The notes beneath the pieces were generated by a model. It had not been told where the DNA came from. It searched no databases and saw only the letters and a program-made list of their open reading frames with translations. From Streptomyces hydrogenans (lineage in GTDB: Bacteria > Actinomycetota > Actinomycetes > Streptomycetales > Streptomycetaceae), in NCBI RefSeq assembly GCF_014656075.1, contig NZ_BNBS01000013.1, forward strand, positions 1 through 64,000: a DNA stretch of 64,000 bases, given 5' to 3'. The position numbers were made by a program, and so were the translations under genes. This document shows positions 33,055 to 42,131 of this stretch, in pieces. Numbering within the stretch: position 1 is the stretch's first letter; each line of letters begins with the position of its first letter.

Positions 33055-34493
33055 AGGATCGCCCCGGGGGTGTAGCCGGCGGCCTCCGGGTGCTGCTTGG
33101 CGAGCTCCTCGATCCGGGACACCACGGTCGCGACCTGGTCCGCGGCGGCGCCGGTGAAGGACAGCTTGTCCGCCATCAGCTCGTCGAGCTGGGCGCGGTC
33201 CAGCGGGATGCGGTCGTCGGCGGCGAGCTTGTCGAGCAGCTCGTTGCGCTCGACGCCCTGCTCGCGCATGGCGAGGGCGGAGGCCACCGCGTTCTCCTTG
33301 ATGGCCTCGTGGGCGAGCTCGCGGCCCACGCCGGCACGGACCGAGGCCATGAGGACCTTGGTGGTGGCGAGGAAGGGCAGGTAGCGGTCGAGCTCGCGGG
33401 CGACCACGGCCGGGAAGGCGCCGAACTCGTCGAGCACGGTGAGGAAGGTCTCCAGCAGGCCGTCGAGCGCGAAGAACGCGTCCGGCAGGGCCACGCGGCG
33501 GACCACGGAGCAGGACACGTCGCCCTCGTTCCACTGGTCGCCGGCCAGCTCGCCCGTCATCGAGGCGTAACCGCGCAGGATGACCATGAGGCCGTTGACG
33601 CGCTCGCAGGAGCGGGTGTTCATCTTGTGCGGCATCGCGGAGGAGCCGACCTGGCCGGGCTTGAAGCCCTCGGTGACCAGCTCGTGGCCGGCCATCAGGC
33701 GGATCGTCTTGGCGATCGACGACGGACCGGCGGCGAGCTGCACCAGCGCGGTGACGACGTCGTAGTCGAGCGAGCGCGGGTAGACCTGGCCGACGGAGGT
33801 GAAGGCGTGCGCGAAGCCGAGGTGGCCGGCGATCCGCTGCTCCAGCTCGGCGAGCTTCCCGGCGTCGCCGCCGAGCAGGTCGAGCATGTCCTGGGCGGTG
33901 CCGACCGGGCCCTTGATGCCGCGCAGCGGGTAGCGGCCGAGCAGGTCCTCCAGGCGGGCGTACGCCACGAGCAGCTCGTCCGCGGTGGTTGCGAAGCGCT
34001 TGCCGAGCGTGGTGGCCTGCGCGGCGACGTTGTGCGAGCGCCCAGCCATGACCAGCTCGCCGTACTCGGCCGACAGCTTGCCGAGGCGGGCCAGGACGGC
34101 GACCGTACGGTCCCGGACCAGCTCGAGGGAGAGGCGGATCTGGAGCTGCTCGACATTCTCCGTGAGGTCGCGGGAGGTCATGCCCTTGTGCACGTGCTCA
34201 TGGCCGGCGAGGGCGTTGAACTCCTCGATGCGCGCCTTCACGTCGTGCCGGGTTACCTTCTCGCGCTCGGCGATGGAGCCGAGGTCGACCTGGTCGAGGA
34301 CGCGCTCGTAGTCGGCGATCGCCGCGTCCGGAACCTCGATCCCGAGGTCCTTCTGGGCACGCAGCACGGCGAGCCACAGCTGGCGCTCCAGCTTCACCTT
34401 CTGCTCGGGGGACCAGAGGACGGCGAGCTCCGCGGAGGCGTAGCGGCCGGCCAGGACGTTGGGGATACGGGGCTTCACAGTCGCAGCAGTCAC
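33051..34493 (-). CDS. purB: Adenylosuccinate lyase
   Basis: 480 residues of the fumarase/aspartase superfamily. Catalyses two steps of purine synthesis: SAICAR to AICAR plus fumarate, and adenylosuccinate to AMP plus fumarate. Signature GQVGSSAMPHKMNTRSCERV carries the catalytic serine; substrate motifs HEHVHKGMTSRDLTENVEQL and AGRSHNVAAQATTLGKRF are also present. The GTG start at 34493 has no ribosome site; TAAACT on the minus strand (34502-34507) lies 8 nt away, so the message may be leaderless. The stop overlaps the mug start by 4 bp. Unlinked to other pur genes here. Confidence 0.93.
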   Translation of the reverse strand: MTAATVKPRIPNVLAGRYASAELAVLWSPEQKVKLERQLWLAVLRAQKDLGIEVPDAAIADYERVLDQVDLGSIAEREKVTRHDVKARIEEFNALAGHEHVHKGMTSRDLTENVEQLQIRLSLELVRDRTVAVLARLGKLSAEYGELVMAGRSHNVAAQATTLGKRFATTADELLVAYARLEDLLGRYPLRGIKGPVGTAQDMLDLLGGDAGKLAELEQRIAGHLGFAHAFTSVGQVYPRSLDYDVVTALVQLAAGPSSIAKTIRLMAGHELVTEGFKPGQVGSSAMPHKMNTRSCERVNGLMVILRGYASMTGELAGDQWNEGDVSCSVVRRVALPDAFFALDGLLETFLTVLDEFGAFPAVVARELDRYLPFLATTKVLMASVRAGVGRELAHEAIKENAVASALAMREQGVERNELLDKLAADDRIPLDRAQLDELMADKLSFTGAAADQVATVVSRIEELAKQHPEAAGYTPGAIL

Positions 34494-34605
34494 GTGTCCA
34501 GAGTTTACTGGTGATTTCTGCAGGCCAGCGCCGTGGTCCCGGCTGGAGCTTGCTACGAGACGCAGCTCACGCGCCGTACGTCCCCGCCGGGCGCCCGCGT
34601 CCCGG

Positions 34606-35388
34606 TCAGACCTCGGACCGCGTCTCGTACGGCAGCAGCTCGGGCCGCTTCGGCGGGCGGCCGTCGCCGGACGAGCGGCCGGTGAGCCGACGGCCGATCC
34701 AGGGGCCGAGGTGCTCCCGCGCGAAGCGGGCGTCCGCGGTGCGCCGCGACAGCCAGCCGGGCGGCGCGGTGGCCGGCAGCGGGGTTTGCCAGTCGAGCTC
34801 GGGGGCGAGTCCCAGCGCCTGCCACACCGCTTCGGCCACCCGCTGGTGGCCGTCGGCGGTCAGGTGCAGGCGGTCGACGTCCCACAGGCGGGGGTCGCCC
34901 AGGGCCGGGGCGCCGTACAGGTCGACGACGAGGGCGCCGTGCCGGGCGGCGAGCTCGTCGATGTGGGTGAAGAGCTCCTCCATCCGGGGGCGGAAGCGCT
35001 CCATGACCGGACCGTTCCGGCCGGGGCTGCGCATCAGGACGAGCTGCCCGCAGGAAGGTGTGAGGTGTTCCACGGCCTCGGTCAGGAGGCCCTTCACCCG
35101 CCCCATGTCGACCTTGGGTCGGAGGGTGTCGTTGAGGCCGCCGACGAGGGTCACCACATCGGCCTTCATCCCTGCGGCCAGGGCGACTTGTTCCTCGACG
35201 ATCTGTCCGATGAGCTTCCCGCGCACGGCGAGATTCGCGTACCGGAAGCCCGGCGAGCGGGCCGCGAGCCGGCCGGCGAGGACGTCCGCCCATCCCCGGT
35301 AGGAACCGTCGGGCCTCAGGTCCGACATACCCTCGGTGAAGCTGTCCCCGACGGCGACGAGACTGTTGTACGTGGCATTGATCTCCAT
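34606..35388 (-). CDS. SGNH/GDSL hydrolase
   Basis: 260 residues. SGNH blocks in order: I VAVGDSFTEGMSDL (catalytic Ser), II AVRGKLIGQ with the Gly, III VGGLNDTLRP (Asn) and V DVDRLHLTADGHQRVAEAVW (Asp-His). Acts on an acyl, acetyl or phosphoester bond. The C-terminal 50 residues form a basic extension (WIGRRLTGRSSGDGRPPKR). There is no signal peptide with the ATG at 35388, so it is cytoplasmic. TATGAT on the minus strand (35399-35404), 10 nt before ATG, is the likely -10; it overlaps a perfect 16-bp palindrome. Confidence 0.87.
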   Translation of the reverse strand: MEINATYNSLVAVGDSFTEGMSDLRPDGSYRGWADVLAGRLAARSPGFRYANLAVRGKLIGQIVEEQVALAAGMKADVVTLVGGLNDTLRPKVDMGRVKGLLTEAVEHLTPSCGQLVLMRSPGRNGPVMERFRPRMEELFTHIDELAARHGALVVDLYGAPALGDPRLWDVDRLHLTADGHQRVAEAVWQALGLAPELDWQTPLPATAPPGWLSRRTADARFAREHLGPWIGRRLTGRSSGDGRPPKRPELLPYETRSEV

Positions 35389-35400
35389 GGCGGAGCCGAT

Positions 35401-35416
35401 CATACCGCGCGGTATG
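35401..35416. promoter_or_regulatory. Perfect 16-bp palindrome over the SGNH promoter
   Basis: CATACCGCGCGGTATG is fully self-complementary. It lies in the 64-bp gap between the divergent SGNH and MDMPI genes and overlaps the SGNH -10 box. It has the size and symmetry of a TetR-type operator, but no TetR gene adjoins it. Confidence 0.55.
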
Positions 35417-35452
35417 CGCGGATGCCGTGGAGAACCCGGGAGGGGAAACCCG

Positions 35453-36481
35453 ATGAGCGACGCGCTCCTGAACGCGCTGGCCGAGGCACTGGCCGGGCTG
35501 GTGACCGCGGTCGAGACCAGCGACGAGGACGTCCTCGACCCCGACACCGCCGTGAAGTGGCTGGAGGACACCGGTCACGTCCTGGCCGGACTCGGTGCCG
35601 CCGACCGGCGCGCCCTCGACGGTCTCTTCCGCGAGGCCGCCCTGCGCGAGCCGCCCGGCGCCCGGCGCGAGGAGCTGCTCAAGGTCTCCGCGGGCTTCGG
35701 GCTCGACGAGGATCCCCACCTCGCCGCCGTCGACGCCGTCGCGGACCACGCGCGGCGGTACGCCGACACCGTCCGCGGTGCCGACCCTGCGACGCCCGTC
35801 CCGACCTGCCCCGGCTGGACCCTCGGCGACCTGACCCGCCACCTCGGCACCGTCCACGGCTGGGCCGAGCACCTCGTGACCGCCCGCCCCGCGACCCGGG
35901 TCCGCGCCGCCGAGCTTCCCCTCGACCCGCCGGCCGACCCGTCCTCGTACCCCGGATGGTTCGCCGACCGCGCCGAGCGCTTCACCGCGGCGGCCCGCGC
36001 GGTCGATCCCGCCGCGCCCGTGTGGTCGCCGGGCGCGGAGCCGTACGTGCGGCACTACCCGCGCCACGTCCTCGCGGAAACGGTCGTCCACCTCGCCGAC
36101 GCCGAGATCGCGCTCACCGGCACCGCCCGGCCGCTCGCCCCCGGCACCGCCGCGGAGGCGCTCGACCACCACCTCGCCACCGCCCCGTACATCCCCTGGA
36201 TCGCCGAACCGCTCGCCCACCTCGACCGCGACGGCGCCGTCCTGCGCCTGGACGCGCGCGACAGCGCCGCCTCCTGGACGCTCGTGCTCGGCGGGGGCGG
36301 CTTCGCCTGGAGCCGGGGGAGCCTGGGGAGCGGCGGTGCCGAACCGACGACGACCGTGACGGCGGACGCGGGCGAGCTGCTGCTGCTCGTGCACCGCCGC
36401 TACGACGCCGACGACCCGCGCTTCGCCCTCACCGGGGACCGTGACCTCCTCGACGACTGGCTCGCGGCCGGCGCGCTCTGA
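35453..36481 (+). CDS. Mycothiol-dependent maleylpyruvate isomerase-family protein with extra N-terminal domain
   Basis: 342 residues in two parts. Residues 1 to about 85 form a small acidic helical domain (SDALLNALAEALAGLVTAVE, DPDTAVKWLEDTGHVLAGLG) that I cannot name. From about 95 onward comes the DinB/MDMPI fold: DAVADHARRYADTVRGADPA, VPTCPGWTLGDLTRHLGTVH, GWAEHL, with metal-site histidines H133 region and HVLAETVVHLADAEIAL, then the C-terminal MDMPI domain. MDMPI-family proteins use mycothiol or act as unknown thiol transferases in actinobacteria. ATG 35453 has GGGAGGGG 7 nt ahead. A 20-bp terminator follows. Confidence 0.75.
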   Translation: MSDALLNALAEALAGLVTAVETSDEDVLDPDTAVKWLEDTGHVLAGLGAADRRALDGLFREAALREPPGARREELLKVSAGFGLDEDPHLAAVDAVADHARRYADTVRGADPATPVPTCPGWTLGDLTRHLGTVHGWAEHLVTARPATRVRAAELPLDPPADPSSYPGWFADRAERFTAAARAVDPAAPVWSPGAEPYVRHYPRHVLAETVVHLADAEIALTGTARPLAPGTAAEALDHHLATAPYIPWIAEPLAHLDRDGAVLRLDARDSAASWTLVLGGGGFAWSRGSLGSGGAEPTTTVTADAGELLLLVHRRYDADDPRFALTGDRDLLDDWLAAGAL

Positions 36482-36493
36482 GGACGCCGGAAC

Positions 36494-36536
36494 GAGGGAA
36501 GGGCCCCGGGATCGTGGATCCCGGGGCCCTTCCCTC
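36494..36536. terminator. 20-bp hairpin terminator, bidirectional
   Basis: GAGGGAAGGGCCCCGGGATC, GTG loop, perfect complement. It lies between the converging MDMPI (stop 36481) and CNNM (stop 36572) genes and is the longest perfect stem in the window. Confidence 0.9.
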
Positions 36537-36576
36537 GCGTCACTGCGTCACTGCGTCACTGCGTCACTGCGTCACG
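36537..36576. repeat. Five tandem copies of an 8-bp repeat at a stop codon
   Basis: GCGTCACT repeated at 36537, 36545, 36553 and 36561, with GCGTCACG at 36569. The last copy contains the stop codon (TCA, 36572-36574) of the minus-strand CNNM gene. Confidence 0.9.
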
Positions 36577-37591
36577 GCGCCGCGGGGCGGCCCACCAGTT
36601 CGCGCAGGACGTCCTCCATCGTCACCAGGCCGGCGAGCTTGCCGTCCTCGTCGAGGACGGCGGCCAGGTGGGTACGGCTGCGGCGCATCGCCGTCAGCAC
36701 GTCGTCCATCGGCGTCGCCGCCCGCACCCGGGCGACCGGGCGCAGCGCCGACACCGGGAACGGAAGGTCGCGCGGCGTGACGTCCAGGGCGTCCTTCACG
36801 TGGAGGTAGCCGAGGATTCGGCGGTCGGAGTCCACGAGCGGGAAGCGGGAGAAGCCCGACGCGGCGGACAGTGCCTCCAGCTCCTCGGGGGTGGTGCCCA
36901 CTTGCGCGTACATCACCTTCTCCACCGGCATGACCACGTCCCGTACGGGACGACGGCCGAGCTCCAGGGCGTCGTGCAGACGCTCCGTCGCGCGGTCGTC
37001 GAGCAGGCCGGCGTCACTCGCGTCGGTGACCATACGGGCCAGCTCGTCGTCCGAGAACGTCGCCGACACCTCGTCCTTGGTCTCCACCCGCAGCAGCTTG
37101 AGCAGCGCGTTCGCGAAGGCGTTGATCGTGAAGATCACCGGTCGCAGGGCGCGCGCCAGGGTCACCAGCGGTGGGCCGAGGATCAGCGCGGTCTTGGCCG
37201 GTTCGGCGAGCGCGATGTTCTTCGGCACCATCTCGCCGAGCAGCATGTGCAGGTAGGTGGCCACGGTCAGCGCGATCACGAACGAGATCGGGTGGACCAG
37301 GCCGTGCGGCACGCCGACGGCGTCGAAGACGGGCTCCAGGAGGTGCGCGATGGCCGGCTCGGCCACGATGCCGAGCACCAGGGTGCACAGCGTGATGCCG
37401 AGCTGGGCCGCGGCGAGCAGCGCGGAGACGTGCTCCAGACCCCAGACGACGCTGCGGGCCCGCCGGTCGCCGGCCTCGGCGAGCGGTTCGATCTGGCTGC
37501 GCCGGACCGAGATCAGGGCGAACTCGGCGCCGACGAAGAAGGCGTTCACGACCAGCGTGAGCAGGCCGATCAGCAGCTGGATCGCGATCAT
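36572..37591 (-). CDS. CNNM/CorC-type membrane protein (hemolysin C family), second of pair
   Basis: 339 residues. N-terminal DUF21/CNNM transmembrane domain (IAIQLLIGLLTLVVNAFFVG, QLGITLCTLVLGIVAEPAIA, LGEMVPKNIALAEPAK) followed by a CBS pair (VRDVVMPVEKVMYAQVGTTP; RFPLVDSDRRILGYLHVKDA; LAGLVTMEDVLRELVG). It lacks the C-terminal CorC_HlyC domain of its partner. Such proteins export or sense Mg or Co. The ATG at 37591 overlaps the upstream gene's stop (ATGA). The paired arrangement of one long and one short CNNM protein suggests a heteromeric unit. Confidence 0.87.
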   Translation of the reverse strand: MIAIQLLIGLLTLVVNAFFVGAEFALISVRRSQIEPLAEAGDRRARSVVWGLEHVSALLAAAQLGITLCTLVLGIVAEPAIAHLLEPVFDAVGVPHGLVHPISFVIALTVATYLHMLLGEMVPKNIALAEPAKTALILGPPLVTLARALRPVIFTINAFANALLKLLRVETKDEVSATFSDDELARMVTDASDAGLLDDRATERLHDALELGRRPVRDVVMPVEKVMYAQVGTTPEELEALSAASGFSRFPLVDSDRRILGYLHVKDALDVTPRDLPFPVSALRPVARVRAATPMDDVLTAMRRSRTHLAAVLDEDGKLAGLVTMEDVLRELVGRPAAP

Positions 37592-38928
37592 CGGCGGGCC
37601 TCCCCGGTCTCGTCCTCGTCCTGGGCCGGCGGCGCGTGCATCAGGACGCGCGCGGCGCGGCGTCCGGAGGCGTCGACGACGTCGAGACGCCAGCCGCCCA
37701 GTTCCACGGTGTCGCCGACCTCCGGGATGCGGCCGAGGTCGGTCGCGAGGACGCCGGCGAGGGTTTCGTAGGGTCCGTCCGGCACCCGCAGGCCGATGCG
37801 TTCCAGCTGGTCGGTACGGGCGGCTCCGTCGGCCGACCACAGCGCGCGGCCGTCCTCGTCCTCGCCCGCGCGGGCCAGGTCGGGGGTCTCGTGCGGGTCG
37901 TGTTCGTCGCGCACCTCGCCGACGACCTCCTCGACGATGTCCTCCAGCGTCGCGACGCCGGCGGTGCCGCCGTACTCGTCGATGACGACGGCCATCGTCT
38001 GCTTGCCGGACAGCCGGTCGAGCAGCTTGTCCACGGTCAGCGTCTCCGGCACGAGCAGCGGCTCGCGCGCGATGTCGCCGACGCGGCGCAGGCGTCGCTG
38101 TTCGGCCGGTATGGCCAGGACGTCCTTGATGTGGGCGATGCCCACGACCGTGTCGAGGTTGCCCCGGTAGACGGGGAAGCGGGAGAGGCCGGTGGCGCGC
38201 GTGGCGTTCGCGACGTCCTCGGCGGTCGCCTGGACCTCCAGGGCGGTCACCTGGACGCGCGGGGTCATCACGTTCTCGGCGGTCAGCTCCGCGAGGTTCA
38301 GTGTGCGGACGAACAACTCGGCCGTGTCGGCCTCCAGCGCGCCCTCCTTCGCCGAGTGGCGTGCGAGCGCCACCAGCTCCTGGGGCGAGCGGGCGGAGGC
38401 CAGCTCCTCGGCGGGTTCCATGCCGAGGCGGCGCAGGATCCGGTTGGCGGTGTTGTTGAGGTGACTGATCAGCGGCTTGAACGCGGCCGTGAAGACGCGT
38501 TGTGGGGTTGCCACGACCTTGGCCACCGCGAGGGGCGAGGAGATCGCCCAGTTCTTGGGGACCAGCTCGCCGACCACCATGAGGACCACGGTGGACAGTG
38601 CGGTGCCGATCACCAGCGCGATCGAGGAGGCCACGGAGGCGGAGAAGCCGAGCGCCTCGACCGGGCCCTTGATCAGGGCGGCGATGGAGGGTTCGGAGAG
38701 CATGCCGACGACCAGGTTGGTCACGGTGATGCCCAGCTGGGCGCCGGAGAGCTGGAACGTGAGCGACTTGACGGCCTTGAGGGCTCCGGCCGCGCCGCGC
38801 TCGCCGCGCTCCACGGCCGCTTCGAGCTCGCCCCGTTCGACGGTGGTCAGGGAGAACTCCGCCGCCACGAACGCGCCGCACGCGAGCGAGAGCAGCAGCG
38901 CCACCAGGAGCAGGAGCACTTCGGTCAT
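37588..38928 (-). CDS. CNNM/CorC-type membrane protein with CBS and CorC_HlyC domains
   Basis: 446 residues. CNNM membrane domain (EVLLLLVALLLSLACGAFVA, QLGITVTNLVVGMLSEPSIA, VVGELVPKNWAISSPLAVAK), a CBS pair (AENVMTPRVQVTALEVQATA; FPVYRGNLDTVVGIAHIKDV; AVVIDEYGGTAGVATLEDIV) and a C-terminal CorC_HlyC domain (GPYETLAGVLATDLGRIPEV, WRLDVVDASGRRAARVLM). Likely Mg/Co efflux or a sensor at the cytoplasmic membrane. First of a two-gene operon with the shorter paralogue. ATG 38928 is preceded by GGAGGTGAACC. Its upstream region to 39128 (200 bp) holds the promoter and nothing else I can identify. Confidence 0.87.
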   Translation of the reverse strand: MTEVLLLLVALLLSLACGAFVAAEFSLTTVERGELEAAVERGERGAAGALKAVKSLTFQLSGAQLGITVTNLVVGMLSEPSIAALIKGPVEALGFSASVASSIALVIGTALSTVVLMVVGELVPKNWAISSPLAVAKVVATPQRVFTAAFKPLISHLNNTANRILRRLGMEPAEELASARSPQELVALARHSAKEGALEADTAELFVRTLNLAELTAENVMTPRVQVTALEVQATAEDVANATRATGLSRFPVYRGNLDTVVGIAHIKDVLAIPAEQRRLRRVGDIAREPLLVPETLTVDKLLDRLSGKQTMAVVIDEYGGTAGVATLEDIVEEVVGEVRDEHDPHETPDLARAGEDEDGRALWSADGAARTDQLERIGLRVPDGPYETLAGVLATDLGRIPEVGDTVELGGWRLDVVDASGRRAARVLMHAPPAQDEDETGEARR

Positions 38929-39128
38929 CGGTTCACCTCCGTCCCATGATCAGCCAGGGGGGCTCGGAGTGCGCGATGTCGGTCGTCGTGCTCGGGACCG
39001 GTGCTCCGTGGAAGGGAGGAACCAGTGCTACTGGGGGGCTCGCCCATGGGCGGACGTTCACACCTTTCGGTCGGCTCGGGGTTCTGAAGGAGATCCCATG
39101 GTAAAGGATCGGCAAAACGGTGGGTCGC

Positions 39129-39554
39129 TCACCCCGTGAAGGGCTTCACCCAGCGGCGCCAGGAGTCCTGGCGTTCGTACCCCGCGGCGGTCCACGCCTG
39201 GTGCGCGCGCTCGTTCGCCTCCAGGACCATGGCGTCCGCGCGACGGCCGCCCAGCGTGGCGAACCGTTCCTCCGCGGCGCGCAGCAGCGTCTTCGAGATG
39301 CCGCGCCGGCGGTGCGAGGGGAGAACGGCGAGCCGGTAGAGCGAGGCGCGCCAGCCGTCCCAGCCGGCGATCACCGATCCGACGATCACATCGCCGTCCA
39401 CGGCCAGGATCAGCGCCTCGGGGTCGCGGGCGAGCAGCCGCTTCACCCCGTCGACGTCGTCGGAGATGGAGGTGCCCTCGGCGGCCTCCCGCCAGAAGGA
39501 CAGCACGGCGTCGGCGTCGGTCGGCGCGGCGGCACGAATCTGTATGTCGATCAC
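39129..39554 (-). CDS. GNAT-family N-acetyltransferase
   Basis: 141 residues from the GTG at 39554. Single GNAT domain: IDIQIRAAAPTDADAVLSFW at the start, then acetyl-CoA motif A LYRLAVLPSHRRRGISKTLL (R/Q-x-x-G-x-G/A variant) and motif B LEANERAHQAWTAAGYERQ. The substrate is unknown. A longer frame begins at ATG 39614 (PSTLRNVLAQPVPAW), but the conserved fold starts at the GTG, which has GGTGGG 11 nt ahead. Lies 81 bp downstream of the VOC gene on the same strand. Confidence 0.82.
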   Translation of the reverse strand: MIDIQIRAAAPTDADAVLSFWREAAEGTSISDDVDGVKRLLARDPEALILAVDGDVIVGSVIAGWDGWRASLYRLAVLPSHRRRGISKTLLRAAEERFATLGGRRADAMVLEANERAHQAWTAAGYERQDSWRRWVKPFTG

Positions 39555-39635
39555 GGCACGATCCCACCACGCGGGTACGGGCTGGGCCAGCACATTCCGC
39601 AGCGTGGACGGCACCGCGCCGCGGCGACGCGCCCC

Positions 39636-39980
39636 TCACCCCGTGACGAAGCAGAACTCGTTGCCCTCCGGGTCCCGCATCACCTGGAAGGAACCCTGCG
39701 CGTCGGTGACGAGACCGCCGACGCGGACCGCGCCGAGCGGGGCCACCTCGTCGGCCGCCTCCTCCGGATCGGCCACCTCGACGTCGAGGTGCAGACGGTT
39801 CTTCACGGTCTTGCCCTCGGGCACCCGCTGGAAGGCGACGCGGACGAAGCCGGGCGGGTCCACGTACGACCAGTCGGGGCTCCGGTCGACGGGGTCGCCG
39901 CCGAGGAGCCCCGCCCAGAAGCGGACCAGGGCGGCCGGGTCGTCGCAGTCGAGGACGAGCTCCTGTACGTGTGCGCGCAT
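39636..39980 (-). CDS. VOC-family (glyoxalase-like) protein
   Basis: 114 residues, one vicinal-oxygen-chelate module: RAHVQELVLDCDDPAALVRF, WAGLLGGDPVDRSPDWSYVD, KNRLHLDVEVADPEEAADEV, and a final metal-site EGNEFCFVTG. Members include glyoxalase I-like enzymes and resistance proteins; the activity is unassigned. TAGAGT on the minus strand (39987-39992), 6 nt before ATG 39980, indicates a leaderless transcript that starts after bioD. Confidence 0.82.
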   Translation of the reverse strand: MRAHVQELVLDCDDPAALVRFWAGLLGGDPVDRSPDWSYVDPPGFVRVAFQRVPEGKTVKNRLHLDVEVADPEEAADEVAPLGAVRVGGLVTDAQGSFQVMRDPEGNEFCFVTG

Positions 39981-39992
39981 CCCCTCACTCTA
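39981..39992 (-). promoter_or_regulatory. Leaderless promoter -10 box (TAGAGT) of the VOC gene
   Basis: Minus-strand TAGAGT followed by 6 nt and ATG 39980. Confidence 0.45.
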
Positions 39993-40051
39993 CGGAGGGA
40001 GGGGACGCGCGGGAGTGCGTGCGCACGGAGGAGTACGGCCCTGCCCGGGAC

Positions 40052-40768
40052 TCAGGCGCCGGCCGCGCGGCTGAACGCGTCCGCGTCCCACGTGCCGCCG
40101 AGGACCGGGGCGAGCCAGCCGGGCGCCGCCGCCCTGAAGGCCGCCGGGTCCAGTGCGCCGGAGCCCTCCGGCACCGCGCCCAGCAGCGGCGCGTCGGCCG
40201 CCTCGGGCAGGTCGGCCAGATTGCACCGCGCGGCGAGGTCCGGCTCCGCGGGCCAGCTGCCGACGACGACACCCAGCTGCTCGATGCCGCGCGCCCGCAA
40301 CGCCTCGCCCGTGAGCGCGGTCGAGTTCAGCGTGCCGAGCCCGGCCGGCACGACCACCAGGACGGGGGCGCCGAGCAGCCGGGCCGTGTCGGCGAGCGTG
40401 CCGCCCTCGTCGTCGAAGCGGACGAGCAGGCCGCCCGCGCCCTCGACGAGGACGAGGTCGTGCTCCGCGGCGAGCGCGCGCGCCGCCTCCGCGACCGACT
40501 CGGCTCCGACCTGGGGCATCCGCGCACGCCGGGCGGCCGTGCCGGGGGCGAGCGGCTCCGGGTAGCGCGCCAGCTCGGCGGAGGTCTTCGCGCCCGAGAG
40601 GCGTACCACCTCGTCCACGTCACCCCGCTCGTCCGGCGCGAGCCCGGTCTGCGCGGGCTTGAGGACCGCGACCGTCCGTCCGGCGGCGACGGCCGCGGCG
40701 GCGACGGCCGCCGTGACGACCGTCTTGCCGATCTCCGTCCCCGTCCCGCTGACGACGACGATGCTCAT
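40052..40768 (-). CDS. bioD: Dethiobiotin synthetase
   Basis: 238 residues. Closes the ureido ring of dethiobiotin from DAPA, CO2 and ATP. The P-loop VVVSGTGTEIGKTVVTAAVA starts the protein; LKPAQTGL carries the substrate-binding lysine, VEGAGGLLVRF the second conserved motif, and LVVVPAGLGTLNSTALTGEA follows. Third gene of the bioB-bioA-bioD run, 73 bp after bioA. The length fits the family. Confidence 0.93.
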   Translation of the reverse strand: MSIVVVSGTGTEIGKTVVTAAVAAAAVAAGRTVAVLKPAQTGLAPDERGDVDEVVRLSGAKTSAELARYPEPLAPGTAARRARMPQVGAESVAEAARALAAEHDLVLVEGAGGLLVRFDDEGGTLADTARLLGAPVLVVVPAGLGTLNSTALTGEALRARGIEQLGVVVGSWPAEPDLAARCNLADLPEAADAPLLGAVPEGSGALDPAAFRAAAPGWLAPVLGGTWDADAFSRAAGA

Positions 40769-40841
40769 GCTGTTCCTCTCTGTCCGTGTTCTCCGCCGGT
40801 GTCCGCCCCCGTGTCGCGGGAGTCCGCGGCCACCGGCGGGC

Positions 40842-42122
40842 TCAGCCCGCGGTCGCGGCGGCGCGTACCGCCGCGCAGATCCGGGCCAGGTCGGCGTCCT
40901 CCGTGACGTACGGCGGCATCGTGTAGATGAGGTCCCGGAACGGGCGCAGCCAGACGCCCTCCCGGACCGCCGCGCGCGTCGCGGCGGCCATGTCGACCTC
41001 GTGGTCGAGCTGGACGACGCCGATCGCGCCGAGCACCCGCACGTCGCGGACGCCCGGGAGGGCCTCGGTGCCGGCGAGGCCGTCGCGCAGTCCGGTCTCG
41101 ATCCGCTTGACCTCCTGGGCCCAGTCCTGGGACAGCAGCAGGTCGATGGAGGCGCAGGCCACGGCCGAGGCGAGCGGGTTGCCCATGAACGTCGGCCCGT
41201 GCGCGAGCACCGGCACCTCGCCCTGGGAGATGCCGTCGGCCACTGTGCGGGTGCACAGGGTCGCCGCCATCGACAGGTAACCGCCCGTCAAGGCCTTGCC
41301 CAGGCACATGACGTCGGGGGAGACGCCCGCCTGGTCCGCGGCGAACAGCGTGCCCGTGCGGCCGAAGCCGGTGGCGATCTCGTCGAAGACGAGGAGCACG
41401 TCGTGCGCGTCGCACGCCTCGCGCAGTACGCGCAGATAGGCGGGGTCGTGGAAGCGCATGCCGCCCGCGCCCTGCACCACCGGCTCCACGATCACCGCGG
41501 CCAGCTCGTCGGCGTGCCGCGCGATCGTGGTGCGGAGCAGTTCGGCGTACGACTCCTCGTACGCGACCGGCGGCTCGCCCACGAAGACCTGCCGCTGGAG
41601 CACGCCCGACCACAGCTGGTGCATCCCGCCCTCGGGATCGCACACCGACATCGGCTGCCAGGTGTCGCCGTGGTAGCCACCGCGCCAGGTCAGCAGCCGC
41701 TGCTTGCCGGTGCGGCCGAGCGAACGCCAGTACTGGAGGCACATCTTGGCCGCGACCTCGACCGCGACGGAACCGGAGTCGCTGAGGAAGACGTGCCGCA
41801 GCGGCTCGGGCGTGATCTCGACCAGCCGGGCCGCGAGCCGTACCGCCGGCTCGTGGGTGAGCCCGCCGAACATGACGTGGCTCATCCGGTCGAGCTGGCC
41901 GCGCACCGCCTCGTTGAGCACCGGGTGGTTGTAGCCGTGCACAGCCGACCACCACGAGGACATGCCGTCGATCAGCTCCGACCGTCCTTCGGACGGCTCG
42001 GCGAGGTGCAGACGCACACCGGACGCGGACGCGACCACGAGCGGCTCCGCACGGCCCGGCATGGGGCCGTACGGATGCCAGACGTGCGCCCGGTCCAGGG
42101 CGAGGAGTTCGTCGTTGCGCAT
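40842..42122 (-). CDS. bioA: Adenosylmethionine-8-amino-7-oxononanoate aminotransferase
   Basis: 426 residues. Class III PLP aminotransferase converting KAPA to DAPA with S-adenosylmethionine as amino donor. Motifs: HVWHPYGPM near the start, [77 protein letters not shown] and the PLP lysine in [17 protein letters not shown] 42122 or the in-frame GTG 42128 begins the protein; both lie within 10 bp of the bioB stop, so translation is coupled. Confidence 0.93.
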   Translation of the reverse strand: MRNDELLALDRAHVWHPYGPMPGRAEPLVVASASGVRLHLAEPSEGRSELIDGMSSWWSAVHGYNHPVLNEAVRGQLDRMSHVMFGGLTHEPAVRLAARLVEITPEPLRHVFLSDSGSVAVEVAAKMCLQYWRSLGRTGKQRLLTWRGGYHGDTWQPMSVCDPEGGMHQLWSGVLQRQVFVGEPPVAYEESYAELLRTTIARHADELAAVIVEPVVQGAGGMRFHDPAYLRVLREACDAHDVLLVFDEIATGFGRTGTLFAADQAGVSPDVMCLGKALTGGYLSMAATLCTRTVADGISQGEVPVLAHGPTFMGNPLASAVACASIDLLLSQDWAQEVKRIETGLRDGLAGTEALPGVRDVRVLGAIGVVQLDHEVDMAAATRAAVREGVWLRPFRDLIYTMPPYVTEDADLARICAAVRAAATAG

Positions 42123-42131
42123 CGTCACCCG

